The translations under genes were made by a program, and so were the position numbers. A DNA stretch of 60,526 bases from Arthrobacter sp. ISL-72 (GTDB lineage: Bacteria; Actinomycetota; Actinomycetes; Actinomycetales; Micrococcaceae), in NCBI RefSeq assembly GCF_018613755.1, contig NZ_JAGGPP010000017.1, forward strand, positions 1 to 60,526, given 5' to 3'. The notes under the pieces were generated by a model, which saw nothing but the letters and a program-made list of their open reading frames with translations, was not told the origin of the DNA and did not search any database. Below are positions 17,582 through 26,235 of this stretch, piece after piece. Within the stretch, counting starts at the first letter, position 1. Every line of letters starts with the position of its first letter.

Positions 17582-18784
17582 CTAGCGCCGCCCGGCGTGC
17601 AGGGCAAGTTCCAGCTCGAAGCGGGCCCGCGGATCTTCCAGCGCATCACCGAAAAGTTCGCGCAGCTGGGCCGCGCGGTATCCCACCGTCTGCGGATGAA
17701 TGCCGAGCTCGGCAGCCACCGGAGCCCGCTGGCCCCAGTGTCGCAGCCAGGAGAGGAGCGTCTCCGCCAGCCGCTCCCGCTGCGCCGGGCGCAGCCCCTC
17801 CAGGGGCGCAAGCCTGCGCTCCGCCAATTCCGCGATGGCCGAGGGCTCGGATCCGAGGACAATCTGGGCCAGGTGGTCATCGGCCCAGACGGGTCCGTCC
17901 TCGGGGTCTTCCCGCGGCGGCAGCACGGAAGCCGCCAGCACAGCAAGCCGCAGGGAATCGGGCACCTTCTCCCAGCCCCCGGCCGGCCCCACGGCTGCGG
18001 ACCTGCCCTTCAGGACCTTCTCCAGTCCCGCCCTGCCGGCCTCGGACTCCCGCGCCGGGACCAGGGCCACGGCATCGGTCTCGCGTTCCACCACCAGCGT
18101 CCCCGGCCCCAGCTGCAGCCGAAGCCCCGCCGCCCTGTCCAACGGGAGCGTAACCACAACCATCCTCGCCGGCAGGGACCAGTCGGCCATGGACGACGCC
18201 TGCCGCAGTGCAGCCTCGTCCGCCTGGCCCATCAGCAGCAGCTCCAGGAGTTCGGTCCTGCGCCGGTCCACCGCGCCTGCCCGCTCAGATTGTTCAAAGG
18301 CGTAGGCCTCGGCACTGACCGCGGACAGTTCGTCGATGTAGGCAAGGATCGATTCGCCGAGATCCACCACCACGCTCAGGCCCAGGTCCTTTTCCATCGA
18401 GATCCGCGACATCTCCCGGAATGTCACTCGCGCCCCCATGCGGTAGGCGCTCAACAGCGCGTCCATGCTCCGGCCCTGGCGGAATTCACCGCTGCCCAGC
18501 CCTGCCACCAGCTGACGGCTGTCCTCGGACAAAGCCGGGAGCCGTGTGCCGGGCAGCTGGAGGAAGCGTTCCAGCGCCGCGGCCACTCCCCGGCGAAGAC
18601 CCCGTCCGAAGCGGCCCTCAATGGGCCTGGCATAGGCAGGAACCAGCTGCGGAACTGCATCGATGATTGCCTCCACAATGCCGGGCATCATGGGCCGCAG
18701 CAGGGCGCTGACCTCTCGGGGCAAGGCGAGCCACGGCGGGTCGTAGGCGGGGGCTGCGGAGCTCTTCGAGGCCGGTGGGTTCAT
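17582..18784 (-). CDS. PucR/CdaR-like helix-turn-helix transcriptional regulator
   Basis: The 400-residue product has an N-terminal helical sensor-like region and a central GGDEF-like/PucR domain without catalytic motifs. A C-terminal HTH_30 domain follows (VAAELGIHPQTVGYRAAQLRELFG, about residues 355-378), preceded by the LAETLLSWLRHWGQR helix typical of this family. It is divergent from the ferredoxin reductase-desaturase pair, separated by 99 bases, so it probably controls them. ATG 18784 is preferred because GGAAG lies 8 bases upstream. The effector is unknown. Confidence 0.88.
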   Translation of the reverse strand: MNPPASKSSAAPAYDPPWLALPREVSALLRPMMPGIVEAIIDAVPQLVPAYARPIEGRFGRGLRRGVAAALERFLQLPGTRLPALSEDSRQLVAGLGSGEFRQGRSMDALLSAYRMGARVTFREMSRISMEKDLGLSVVVDLGESILAYIDELSAVSAEAYAFEQSERAGAVDRRRTELLELLLMGQADEAALRQASSMADWSLPARMVVVTLPLDRAAGLRLQLGPGTLVVERETDAVALVPARESEAGRAGLEKVLKGRSAAVGPAGGWEKVPDSLRLAVLAASVLPPREDPEDGPVWADDHLAQIVLGSEPSAIAELAERRLAPLEGLRPAQRERLAETLLSWLRHWGQRAPVAAELGIHPQTVGYRAAQLRELFGDALEDPRARFELELALHAGRR

Positions 18785-18883
18785 GAGAGACTTCCATAAG
18801 TTGTTTTGGGGGAACAGTTTAGAACGTTCGATCGTATGCCTTGGGAGAAGAAATATGCCTCGATCTAACATAAGGTTAATAAC
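18785..18883. promoter_or_regulatory. Divergent promoter region with repeated TATGCC and TCGATC motifs
   Basis: This A+T-rich 99-base region separates the PucR-like regulator from the reductase-desaturase genes. TATGCC occurs at 18835 and 18854 (19 bases apart). TCGATC flanks the pair at 18829 and 18860. GAACGTTC at 18822 is a perfect palindrome. These are candidate regulator-binding sites. TAAGGT at 18871-18876 could be the -10 of the reductase gene. Confidence 0.45.
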
Positions 18884-20011
18884 ATGATCCGGCTCCGTAA
18901 GCTGGCGCGCGCCGCATCTGTACTGACCACCCCGCTAGCTCCAGAAGATATTCTGTCGCTATTCAATCCTGTGTTCTCCGCCCGCCAGCTCCGCGGCGTT
19001 GTCACGAGGGTGGTCGCCGAAACGGCCGATTCCGCTACCATCTTTTTCCGTCCCGGCCGCGGGTGGAAGGCCCACCAGGCCGGCCAGTGGGCACGTATCG
19101 GTGTCGAGCTCGACGGCGTGCGGCACTGGCGTTCGTATTCATTGAGCGCTCCCGCAGGCCAGGACCCCGCCATCACCGTGACCGACGTCGGCGCCGTTTC
19201 CAGCGTCCTGGTCCGTGAAACCCGCCCCGGTGACGTGCTGTTCCTTGCCCCGCCGCAGGGCGACTTTATCCTCCCCGAGCACCCCCGTCCGCTGCTCATG
19301 CTCACCGCGGGCAGCGGCATCACGCCCGTCATGTCCATGGTGCGCACGCTGGTCCCGCACCGCCCGGATGCCGACGTCGTGCTGATCCACTCGGCCCGAA
19401 CCCCGGAAGACAGCATCTTCCGAGGGGAGCTCTCGGAGCTTGCCGACCAGTTCCCCAACTTCAAGGTCACGCACTGGTTCACCGGCGAACGCGGCCGGGT
19501 GGACTTTTCCTCCGCCGCCGCCCTGGACGAACTCTGCCCGGACTGGCGCCACCGCGCAGCCTATGCCTGCGGACCCGAGGGCTTCCTGGATGACGCCGAA
19601 GCGCTGTGGTCCGCCGAAGCCGCGGCTGCCGAGGCAGAGGGATCCGCCTCGGCAGCCGGAGAATCCCACCAGCCGGAAGGGCCGTTCGCGGCCGACCCGA
19701 TCAACCTCATCATCGAACGCTTCACCACCAGCCTGGCAGCCGGCGCCGGGCACGACGGCGGACTGGTCACCTTTGAGGCGTCCGACCGGGAGGTGGAAGC
19801 GGACGGAAGCACCCCGCTTCTGGACGTCGGCGAAGACGCCGGCCTGCTGATGCCCAGCGGCTGCCGGATGGGCATCTGCCACAGCTGCCTTATCCCCCTG
19901 CGGGCAGGGCATGTCCGCGACCTCCGCACCGGCGAAGTCCACGGCGAGCCGGGCCAACTAATCCAGACGTGTGTCTCGGCAGCCGCCGGACCCGTTAACC
20001 TCGACATTTGA
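18884..20011 (+). CDS. Ferredoxin reductase (FAD/NAD(P)H, 2Fe-2S) partner of the desaturase
   Basis: Predicted electron donor for the downstream membrane desaturase. The 375-residue product has an FAD domain (RSYSLSA), an NAD(P) domain (TAGSGITPVMSM and AYACGPEGFLDDA) and a C-terminal plant-type 2Fe-2S domain with C-x4-C-x2-C (CRMGICHSC) and a final Cys in QTC. The order and size match Rv3230c of M. tuberculosis, which supplies electrons to the desaturase DesA3. An Ala/Glu-rich linker joins the last two domains. The desaturase starts 10 bases after its stop. Confidence 0.93.
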   Translation: MIRLRKLARAASVLTTPLAPEDILSLFNPVFSARQLRGVVTRVVAETADSATIFFRPGRGWKAHQAGQWARIGVELDGVRHWRSYSLSAPAGQDPAITVTDVGAVSSVLVRETRPGDVLFLAPPQGDFILPEHPRPLLMLTAGSGITPVMSMVRTLVPHRPDADVVLIHSARTPEDSIFRGELSELADQFPNFKVTHWFTGERGRVDFSSAAALDELCPDWRHRAAYACGPEGFLDDAEALWSAEAAAAEAEGSASAAGESHQPEGPFAADPINLIIERFTTSLAAGAGHDGGLVTFEASDREVEADGSTPLLDVGEDAGLLMPSGCRMGICHSCLIPLRAGHVRDLRTGEVHGEPGQLIQTCVSAAAGPVNLDI

Positions 20012-20021
20012 GGAGCACCAC

Positions 20022-21200
20022 ATGGCAATAGTTACCAACCACGAACCCGAAGCCACGGAAGACGCCGTCGCTCCGGCCGCGAAGACGCGCCGTGGGGCAC
20101 TGGCCACCTCCGGCAGTCCCCTGGTCCGTCCGCCGGCCGCAGCGCACCTCTCCGACGAGCAGGTGGCCGAGCTGGGCCGCGAACTTGATGCCATCAAGGA
20201 CGACATCCTGGCCAAGCGCGGAGCCTCAGACGCCGCGTACATCCGCCGCATGATCAAGATTCAGCGCGGACTGGAGATTTCCGGCCGCGCGACGCTCCTG
20301 ATGAGCAGGAACAAGGGTGCCTGGGTTGCAGGCACCACGCTGCTCAGCCTGGCTAAGATCCTGGAAAACATGGAGATCGGGCACAACGTGCTGCACGGCC
20401 AGTGGGACTGGATGCGGGACCCGGACATCCACTCCACCACCTGGGAATGGGACTTTGTGACCCCGGCCCGCGCCTGGCAGCACACCCACAACGACCTGCA
20501 CCACCGCTGGACAAACGTTGTGGGCAAGGACAACGACGTCGGGTACAACCTCCTGCGCATGGACGCCGATCAGGAATGGAAGCCGTTCAACCTGGGCAAC
20601 CCGCTCTACAACGCCCTGCTGGCCCCGGTCTTCGAGTGGGGCATCGCGATCTACGATCTCGAGCTGAACGACTACAAGGAGGGCAACAAGTCCAAGGAGG
20701 CCCTGACCAAGGACCTCAAGGCCCTTGGCATCAAGGCCCTGAAGCAGTTTACCAAGGACTACGCTGCAACCCCGGCCGTCGCAATGCTGACCGGCTCCGG
20801 CAAGCAGGCGCTCTATGGCACCCTGACCGCCAACGCGGTCCGCAACGTCTGGGCCCACGCAGTGATCTTCTGCGGCCACTTCCCCGAGGGAACGGACACC
20901 TTTACCGAGGAAATGGTGGAAGGCGAGACCCGCGGGGACTGGTACGTGCGGCAGATGATCGGCTCGGCCAACATTTCCGGTTCCAAGTTCATGCACCTCA
21001 TGACCGGCAACCTGTCGCACCAGATCGAGCACCACCTCTTCCCGGACATTCCGTCCAACCGCTATGCCGAGGTGGCGCCGAAGGTGCAGGAGATCTGCAA
21101 GCGCTACGGCCTGCCGTACACCACCGGTCCGATCTGGAAGCAGGTTGGCTCCACGTGGGCCAAGGTCTTCAAGCTGGCACTGCCGCCCAAAAAGGCCTAG
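20022..21200 (+). CDS. Membrane fatty acid desaturase (DesA3-like)
   Basis: Integral-membrane di-iron acyl-CoA or acyl-lipid desaturase. The 392-residue product shows the three His boxes: HNVLH, HTHNDLHH and HQIEHH, the last within GNLSHQIEHHLFPDIPSNRY. Membrane segments lie between them. The pairing with an upstream ferredoxin reductase repeats the Rv3230c-desA3 arrangement, where the product is a delta-9 desaturase making oleic acid. Position specificity cannot be read from the sequence. ATG 20022 has GAGGAG 6 bases upstream. A strong terminator follows. Confidence 0.94.
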   Translation: MAIVTNHEPEATEDAVAPAAKTRRGALATSGSPLVRPPAAAHLSDEQVAELGRELDAIKDDILAKRGASDAAYIRRMIKIQRGLEISGRATLLMSRNKGAWVAGTTLLSLAKILENMEIGHNVLHGQWDWMRDPDIHSTTWEWDFVTPARAWQHTHNDLHHRWTNVVGKDNDVGYNLLRMDADQEWKPFNLGNPLYNALLAPVFEWGIAIYDLELNDYKEGNKSKEALTKDLKALGIKALKQFTKDYAATPAVAMLTGSGKQALYGTLTANAVRNVWAHAVIFCGHFPEGTDTFTEEMVEGETRGDWYVRQMIGSANISGSKFMHLMTGNLSHQIEHHLFPDIPSNRYAEVAPKVQEICKRYGLPYTTGPIWKQVGSTWAKVFKLALPPKKA

Positions 21201-21233
21201 CGCCGGAGCCAAACAGGCTTGAGTAATTGACGC

Positions 21234-21266
21234 AAGGGGCGCCTGCCAATGCGGCAGGCGCCCCTT
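21234..21266 (+). terminator. Terminator of the reductase-desaturase operon
   Basis: A 14-bp perfect stem, AAGGGGCGCCTGCC (21234-21247) with its complement at 21253-21266, followed by a T-containing tail. Confidence 0.88.
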
Positions 21267-21280
21267 CTTGTGGAGCGAAA

Positions 21281-21298
21281 GGGGGCCCGAGGGCCCCC
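21281..21298 (-). terminator. Terminator of the minus-strand ABC/oxidase operon
   Basis: GGGGGCC (21281-21287) pairs with GGCCCCC (21292-21298). On the minus strand it abuts the stop codon of the FAD oxidase gene and is followed by TTTC. It insulates the two converging operons. Confidence 0.6.
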
Positions 21299-22419
21299 TA
21301 GGCGAAGCGGTCTGGCCGGAAGGCGGCCAGCATGGGGTGCTTGTTCCCGGACATGATCTCGTCGGAGAGAAGTTCTCCGGCGATGAGTCCGAGCGTGGCC
21401 CCCGAGTGGGTGAACGCGACGAAGCAGCCGGGAACCTGGCCTAGCTCACCGAGCACGGGTTCACCGTCGCCGGGAATCGGCTTGTAACCGATCTTCCATG
21501 AGGCCGGCTTAAGATCGGGGTTGCCGGCGATCAGTTTGGATGCCTCGTCGGCCAGTTCCTGGACCACGCCATCGGGGATGCTGAACGTGCCGTCCGGGTG
21601 CTCGGTGATGTGGTCCTCGTACCAGTCGTGGTCCAGGGCAAAAGTGTTGCGGGGGTTGGGGCGGACGGCGGCCCGCGGTGTGTTCATCACGGCCTTGACC
21701 TCGTGGTCCACCGGTTTGGTCAGAACGAGCATGGAGACGGGGGAACCGTTCGGGATCTCGACGCCGAGCGGTGCGACGACGGATGGCGTTGCGGCGCCGC
21801 AGGCCACCAGCACCGCATCAGCCTGGTAGGTCTCGCCCGCCGCTGTTTCGACGCCGGTAGCCCGCCCCCCGTGGACCGTTACGGAGGTTTTGCCTGCGTT
21901 GAGGACCAGTTGGCCGCCGCGGGCGTGGAATTCCTCCATGAGGAATTCCACCAGGTCCGGCAGGCTGACCCAGCCTTCCCCGGGATTGAAGATGGCAATA
22001 TCAGGAACGGCGGCGGCGTCGATGCCGGAGGTGGCGGCGGCGATTTCCTCCGGTGCGAGCAGCCTGGAGTCGTAGCCGACGGACTTCTCATAGGCGTGGC
22101 GGGCTTCCGTTGCGGCCTGCTGTCCGGCCGCATTCCACATGAGGCCGCCGCCGAACTGGAGCCACTCCCTGCCGGGATCTGCTGCGAAGAGGGTGCGGTA
22201 TCGGTCCACGCCGGCGAGGCGCAGCAGGTGGTACGGCGTGGACCGCTCACCGGCGGAATTGAGCCAGGAGAGCGATCTGCCGGTGGCTTCACTCGCAAGG
22301 CCGCGTTCGGTCAGCAGGACCACGGATGCGCCTTGGCGGAGCAAGTGGACGGCGGTGGATACTCCGAGGATGCCGCCGCCGATGATAGCGACGCGTTTGG
22401 GTGAGGCGGTGGAGGACAT
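21298..22419 (-). CDS. FAD-dependent oxidoreductase, D-amino-acid oxidase (DAO) family
   Basis: Predicted flavin amine oxidase or dehydrogenase acting on an amino acid or secondary amine. The 373-residue product has the N-terminal Rossmann motif IIGGGILGVSTAVHLLRQGA and SEATGRSLSWLNS. The C-terminal FAD motif is IPGDGEPVLGELGQVPGCFVAF-like, with HSGATLG. Length matches soluble DAO proteins. ATG has AAGGGAAG upstream. It is the last gene of the ABC transporter operon, so the imported compound is its likely substrate. The exact substrate is not readable. Confidence 0.88.
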   Translation of the reverse strand: MSSTASPKRVAIIGGGILGVSTAVHLLRQGASVVLLTERGLASEATGRSLSWLNSAGERSTPYHLLRLAGVDRYRTLFAADPGREWLQFGGGLMWNAAGQQAATEARHAYEKSVGYDSRLLAPEEIAAATSGIDAAAVPDIAIFNPGEGWVSLPDLVEFLMEEFHARGGQLVLNAGKTSVTVHGGRATGVETAAGETYQADAVLVACGAATPSVVAPLGVEIPNGSPVSMLVLTKPVDHEVKAVMNTPRAAVRPNPRNTFALDHDWYEDHITEHPDGTFSIPDGVVQELADEASKLIAGNPDLKPASWKIGYKPIPGDGEPVLGELGQVPGCFVAFTHSGATLGLIAGELLSDEIMSGNKHPMLAAFRPDRFA

Positions 22420-22472
22420 ACGTCTTCCCTTTCTTCGGTGATTGGTGTTGTTCGTGCGGGATTGCCCCGCGG

Positions 22473-23516
22473 CTATGCGAAGGCGTGGATCTTTTCGATG
22501 ATCCTGAGGACTTCGAGGGACTCGGCGGGTTGTACGGGTAACGGACCCTGTCCGCGGAGGGCCGCTGCGAGCTCCACGTAGAACCGGGGGTAGTTACCCC
22601 GCTCGGCAGGTACGGGCGCAGCATCTCCGTCGCTTCCGAGGACCCCCCAAGAGTCCTGGGGCTCAACACCGTAGGTAGGATCCGACGGTGGCATTCCGGC
22701 TGCGAGTGCCGGCTCCTGGCTGTCCAGGCCCCATTTGGTGTAGCCGGCCTTGGAGCCCAGCACGTGAAAGCGCGGGCCGGCCTGGGCTGCCATGCCGTTC
22801 ATCCACAGCCTGGACCGGACTCCGGATTCGTGGAACAGGGACACGAACGCTTCGGTGTCGGCGCCCTCCGGGTGGGGACTGTGGTTTGCTGTTTCCCCGT
22901 AGCTGTCCTGCACGGGACCGAACAGCTGGATGGCCTGGTCTATCAGGTGGGCGCCGAGGTCGTGGAGGATGCCGCCCCCGTCCGTGAGGGTGGCGGTGTC
23001 ACGCCAGTTCCCGAATCCTTCCGGCCGCCACCACTCAAAGCGCGATTCGAAGCTGCGTATTTCGCCCAGGGCATCCTCGCGCACGAGCTTTTGGAGCGTC
23101 AGGAAGTCGGCGTCCCACCGGCGGTTCTGGAAAACCGTCAGCTGCACACCGGCGTCGGCCGCTCGGGAGGTGAGCTCGTCGCCGTGGGCTGATATGGTGA
23201 CGAACGGCTTGTCCACCACCACATGGAGGCCGTGGGCTATTGCCGTTGCAGCCAAGTCGAAGTGGGTGAGCGGGGGAGTCCCGAGGACCACGAGGTCAAG
23301 GTCGGCGGCCAGCGCGAACAGAGCCTGCGGTGTCGGAACGATCCGGGCTTTCGGGTAGCGCAGCGCCGCCTCGGCGGCACGCTCCGGATCCGCCGTCACG
23401 ATTACGTCGAGGGAGTAGCCGGCATCGGCTGCGATCAGCGGTGCATGGAAGACGCTGCCTGAGATCCCGAAGCCGACGACGGCGGTGCGGATGGGTGCCG
23501 TTGAAGTATCAGGCAT
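22473..23516 (-). CDS. Gfo/Idh/MocA family NAD(P)-dependent oxidoreductase
   Basis: The 347-residue product has an N-terminal Rossmann domain (VVGFGISGSVFHAPLI) and HVVVDKPFVT, the EKP-type motif (DKP here) that carries the catalytic Lys. A C-terminal alpha/beta substrate domain contains GGGILHDLGAHLIDQAIQ. These motifs are typical of YdgJ/YvaA-like members. Its start codon overlaps the stop of the ATP-binding gene by one base (TAATG on the minus strand), so the two are tightly coupled. It probably works on the imported substrate or on a product of the DAO-family oxidase. Confidence 0.9.
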   Translation of the reverse strand: MPDTSTAPIRTAVVGFGISGSVFHAPLIAADAGYSLDVIVTADPERAAEAALRYPKARIVPTPQALFALAADLDLVVLGTPPLTHFDLAATAIAHGLHVVVDKPFVTISAHGDELTSRAADAGVQLTVFQNRRWDADFLTLQKLVREDALGEIRSFESRFEWWRPEGFGNWRDTATLTDGGGILHDLGAHLIDQAIQLFGPVQDSYGETANHSPHPEGADTEAFVSLFHESGVRSRLWMNGMAAQAGPRFHVLGSKAGYTKWGLDSQEPALAAGMPPSDPTYGVEPQDSWGVLGSDGDAAPVPAERGNYPRFYVELAAALRGQGPLPVQPAESLEVLRIIEKIHAFA

Positions 23517-24298
23517 TACAGCACCTCCGAAAGGAAGCGCTGCAGACGTTCGCTGCGGGGGTTGTCGAACAAATCGGCGGGCGTCCCGGATTCCACGACT
23601 TCACCTTCGTCCATAAAGACAACCTGATCGGCGACTTTGCGGGCGAATCCCATTTCGTGGGTGACCACGACCATGGTCATGCCGCGCTTGGCAAGGCCTG
23701 CCATGAGGTTCAGCACGCCTTTGACGAGTTCCGGGTCCAGGGCGCTGGTTGCTTCGTCGAAAAGCATCACTTCCGGTTCCATGGCGAGGGCACGTGCGAT
23801 GGCGACGCGCTGCTGCTGGCCGCCGGAGAGGTCCCGTGGCCGATGGTCAGCGCGCTCCGCGAGACCAACCTCTGCGAGGCGGCGACGGGCGTGTTCCCTT
23901 GCTTCGGCCTTGGGCATGCCCTTGACACTCCAGAGCGCCAGTGCCACATTCTCGAGGGCGGTGTGGTCCGGGAAGAGGTTGAAGTGCTGGAAGACCATGC
24001 CGATGCGGGCGCGCAGGAGGTCCGGTTTGACCTGCAGGGCACTTTCGCCGGCCAGCAGCACGTCCCCGCTCTTGGGTTCATGGAGGCGGTTGACGCCTCG
24101 AAGCAGCGTGGACTTGCCGGAGCCCGAGGGCCCGATGATGCAGGTAGTGGTCCCGGGGGGAACAGCAAGGCTGACGTTGCGGAGTACCTCGATGTCCCCG
24201 TAGGCCATGGTCAGGTTCTTCAGTTCCAGGCTGGAGCCGTGGAAGGTCTGGCTTTCCGCGCCGGCTGCGGTGCTGGCAGTGTTGCTTGCGAGGCTCAT
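23516..24298 (-). CDS. Amino-acid ABC transporter ATP-binding protein
   Basis: ATPase of a polar amino-acid uptake system. The 260-residue product has Walker [10 protein letters not shown], the Q-loop [13 protein letters not shown] typical of the GlnQ/HisP subfamily, signature LSGGQQQR, Walker [15 protein letters not shown] and the switch His in THEMGFAR. It overlaps the permease gene by four bases at its start. Genes downstream are enzymes of the same operon. Confidence 0.94.
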   Translation of the reverse strand: MSLASNTASTAAGAESQTFHGSSLELKNLTMAYGDIEVLRNVSLAVPPGTTTCIIGPSGSGKSTLLRGVNRLHEPKSGDVLLAGESALQVKPDLLRARIGMVFQHFNLFPDHTALENVALALWSVKGMPKAEAREHARRRLAEVGLAERADHRPRDLSGGQQQRVAIARALAMEPEVMLFDEATSALDPELVKGVLNLMAGLAKRGMTMVVVTHEMGFARKVADQVVFMDEGEVVESGTPADLFDNPRSERLQRFLSEVL

Positions 24299-25083
24299 GT
24301 GTTGCTCCCGGTGATCAGCGGCGAGGCCGCGTCGAGTTCTTTGACTTCGTTCAGTCCGCTGCTGGGGGCTGACGGGCGGCGGCGGCCGGTCCTGAACCTG
24401 TTGTCGAAGTAGTTGACCAGGTGGGTCAGGGGCACCGTGATCACCAGGTAGAAGATGCCTGCCATGACCAGCGGTGAGAGGTTTCCGGACAGTACGGCCG
24501 CGTCCTGTCCCACGCGGAAGAGTTCCCGCTCAGTGACCAGCAGGCCCAGGAAGTAGACGAGGGAGGAATCCTTGACGATGGCGATGAACTGGTTCACCAG
24601 GGCCGGCAGGACCCTGCGGATACCCTGCGGCACCACTACCAGGGCCATCGACCTGGCATAGCTCATGCCCAGTGCCCGGCAGGCCTCTCCCTGCCCTTTG
24701 TCTACGCTCTGAATGCCCGCCCGGAAGATTTCGCCGATGTAGGCGCTGGCGATCAGGCTTAGCGCGATGATGCCCAGGGGGTAAGGCGAGGGCCCGAAGA
24801 TGGACTGGCTGAGCCGGGCAAAGCCTTGTCCGATCAGCAGGATGGTCAGGATGGCGGGCAGGCCGCGGAAAAGATCGGTGTAGATCCGGGCCGGCACACG
24901 AAGCCACTTGGACGGGGAGATGCCCATGACCGCAACGATCATGCCCAGGGCGACCCCGATGATGGTCGCCGCGACGGAAATGATCAGGGTGTTGAGAAGG
25001 CCGACCCCGAGAAGTTGGGGCAGGACTTCGGCCATTGCGCCGAAGTCGAAAAATGTACGGATGATGGTGTTGAGCCAGTCCAT
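24295..25083 (-). CDS. Amino-acid ABC transporter permease
   Basis: Membrane subunit of the HisM/GlnP type, probably acting as a homodimer because no second permease gene is present. The 262-residue product has about five transmembrane helices and the EAA loop ([22 protein letters not shown]), preceded by [17 protein letters not shown]. The C-terminal ~25 residues form a hydrophilic extension. A 122-base gap with a very stable hairpin separates it from the binding-protein gene. Confidence 0.94.
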   Translation of the reverse strand: MDWLNTIIRTFFDFGAMAEVLPQLLGVGLLNTLIISVAATIIGVALGMIVAVMGISPSKWLRVPARIYTDLFRGLPAILTILLIGQGFARLSQSIFGPSPYPLGIIALSLIASAYIGEIFRAGIQSVDKGQGEACRALGMSYARSMALVVVPQGIRRVLPALVNQFIAIVKDSSLVYFLGLLVTERELFRVGQDAAVLSGNLSPLVMAGIFYLVITVPLTHLVNYFDNRFRTGRRRPSAPSSGLNEVKELDAASPLITGSNT

Positions 25084-25115
25084 GGTTGCTCTCAGACGTA
25101 GGTAGCTTGTGAATC

Positions 25116-25146
25116 CCGGGCTGGCCGCGGATGGCGGCCAGCCCGG
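25116..25146 (-). repeat. Stable intercistronic hairpin between binding-protein and permease genes
   Basis: A 13-bp perfect stem, CCGGGCTGGCCGC (25116-25128) with its complement at 25134-25146, and a 5-base loop. No T-run follows on the minus strand, so it is more likely an RNA-stabilising or attenuating element that keeps the binding protein in excess than a full terminator. Confidence 0.65.
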
Positions 25147-25205
25147 TCATTGGCAGCCGGACTCTTGGCCAGGCAGGGGTGCCCGGGCCATCGGCTTGTG
25201 TAGGG

Positions 25206-26072
25206 CTACTTGCTTGGGGCGGGAGTAGCCGTTTGTTCTGCCTTGGGCAGGTACTGCTCGGGCATCGGCGATCCGGGGAACCACTTCTGGTAAAGCTTCT
25301 TCCAGGTGCCGTCTTCCATCGCCTCTGCCAGTCCCTTGTTCAGGGCCTCCTTGAAGGCGGTCTTTCCCTTCGCGACGGCGAACCCGGCCGGTGCGTCGAA
25401 GGACGGGATGTCTGCCGCGCTGACCAGGCCGTGCTGTTCCTGGTATGCCTTGGCTGCCTCGTAGTCCAGGAAGTGGGCGTCCACGGAACCGCTGTTGACC
25501 GCGGCAATTGCAGTGTTGTTGTCCGGGAAACGGACCAGGTTGGCCGAGGTGAAGTTCTTTACCGCGTACGCTTCCTGAAGCGTTCCCTGCACCACGCCGA
25601 GCCGCTTGCCGGACAGGCCGTTGGCATCCGTGATGCCCGACGTCTTGGTGGTGATGACGGTCAGGTAGCCGGCGAGGTAGCCGTCGGAGAAGTCAACGGT
25701 TTCCTTGCGCTTGTCCGTGATGCCGATGGCGGCCACGCCGACGTCGAATTGCCCGTTGGCAACCGCGGCGAGCAGGCCGGAGAAGTCCTGTCCGGTGAAG
25801 ACCACATTGTCTACGCCGGCGCGGTGGGCCACGTCCTTGAAGAGCTCCACGTCGAAGCCGGTGAAGTTACCCTGCGCGTCAGCGAAGGTATACGGCTTCG
25901 AATCGCCCAGGCTGGCAACCCGGACGGTGCCGGCCTGGATAAGTCCATAGGGGTTCTCGGCGGAAGTGGAGGACGAAGCGGGGGTCGATCCGCCGCAGCC
26001 GGAGAGCGCCAGGAGGGTTGCAACGGCAGCTGCAACGATCACCCCGGGGCGGAAGTTCAGTCGTTTGGTCAC
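25206..26072 (-). CDS. Amino-acid ABC transporter substrate-binding lipoprotein
   Basis: Extracytoplasmic solute receptor (SBP family 3). The 288-residue product has a signal peptide ending in the lipobox LALSGC, a Ser/Thr-rich spacer, and the binding-protein core ([35 protein letters not shown]). The C-terminus is charged and Pro/Ala-rich. GTG 26072 is chosen because GGAAA lies about 6 bases upstream and the signal peptide starts there. It is the first gene of the operon, behind a divergent promoter with two LacI-type operators. Confidence 0.92.
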   Translation of the reverse strand: MTKRLNFRPGVIVAAAVATLLALSGCGGSTPASSSTSAENPYGLIQAGTVRVASLGDSKPYTFADAQGNFTGFDVELFKDVAHRAGVDNVVFTGQDFSGLLAAVANGQFDVGVAAIGITDKRKETVDFSDGYLAGYLTVITTKTSGITDANGLSGKRLGVVQGTLQEAYAVKNFTSANLVRFPDNNTAIAAVNSGSVDAHFLDYEAAKAYQEQHGLVSAADIPSFDAPAGFAVAKGKTAFKEALNKGLAEAMEDGTWKKLYQKWFPGSPMPEQYLPKAEQTATPAPSK

Positions 26073-26132
26073 AGCATTTTCCAATCTTGGGAAGCAGGCG
26101 GCCTTCGGCCCTTTTTGTCGAAATCCCCTTGC

Positions 26133-26171
26133 TGAGTCCGGTCTCACCACCTACGATTGAGACCGGACTCA
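26133..26171. promoter_or_regulatory. Two matching LacI-type operators between divergent lacI and ABC operon
   Basis: Two 14-bp near-palindromes read TGAGTCCGGTCTCA (26133-26146) and TGAGACCGGACTCA (26158-26171). Each has the central CCGG expected of LacI-family operators. They are exact reverse complements of each other and are 25 bp apart centre to centre. They sit between the binding-protein start (26072) and the regulator start (26236), so the regulator could control both directions. Confidence 0.7.
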
Positions 26172-26235
26172 CAGTGGGTTGCTAAAAATGTAACCCAAGC
26201 CACACCGGCCGTCAAGGCCCCTCCGGAAGGCGTAA

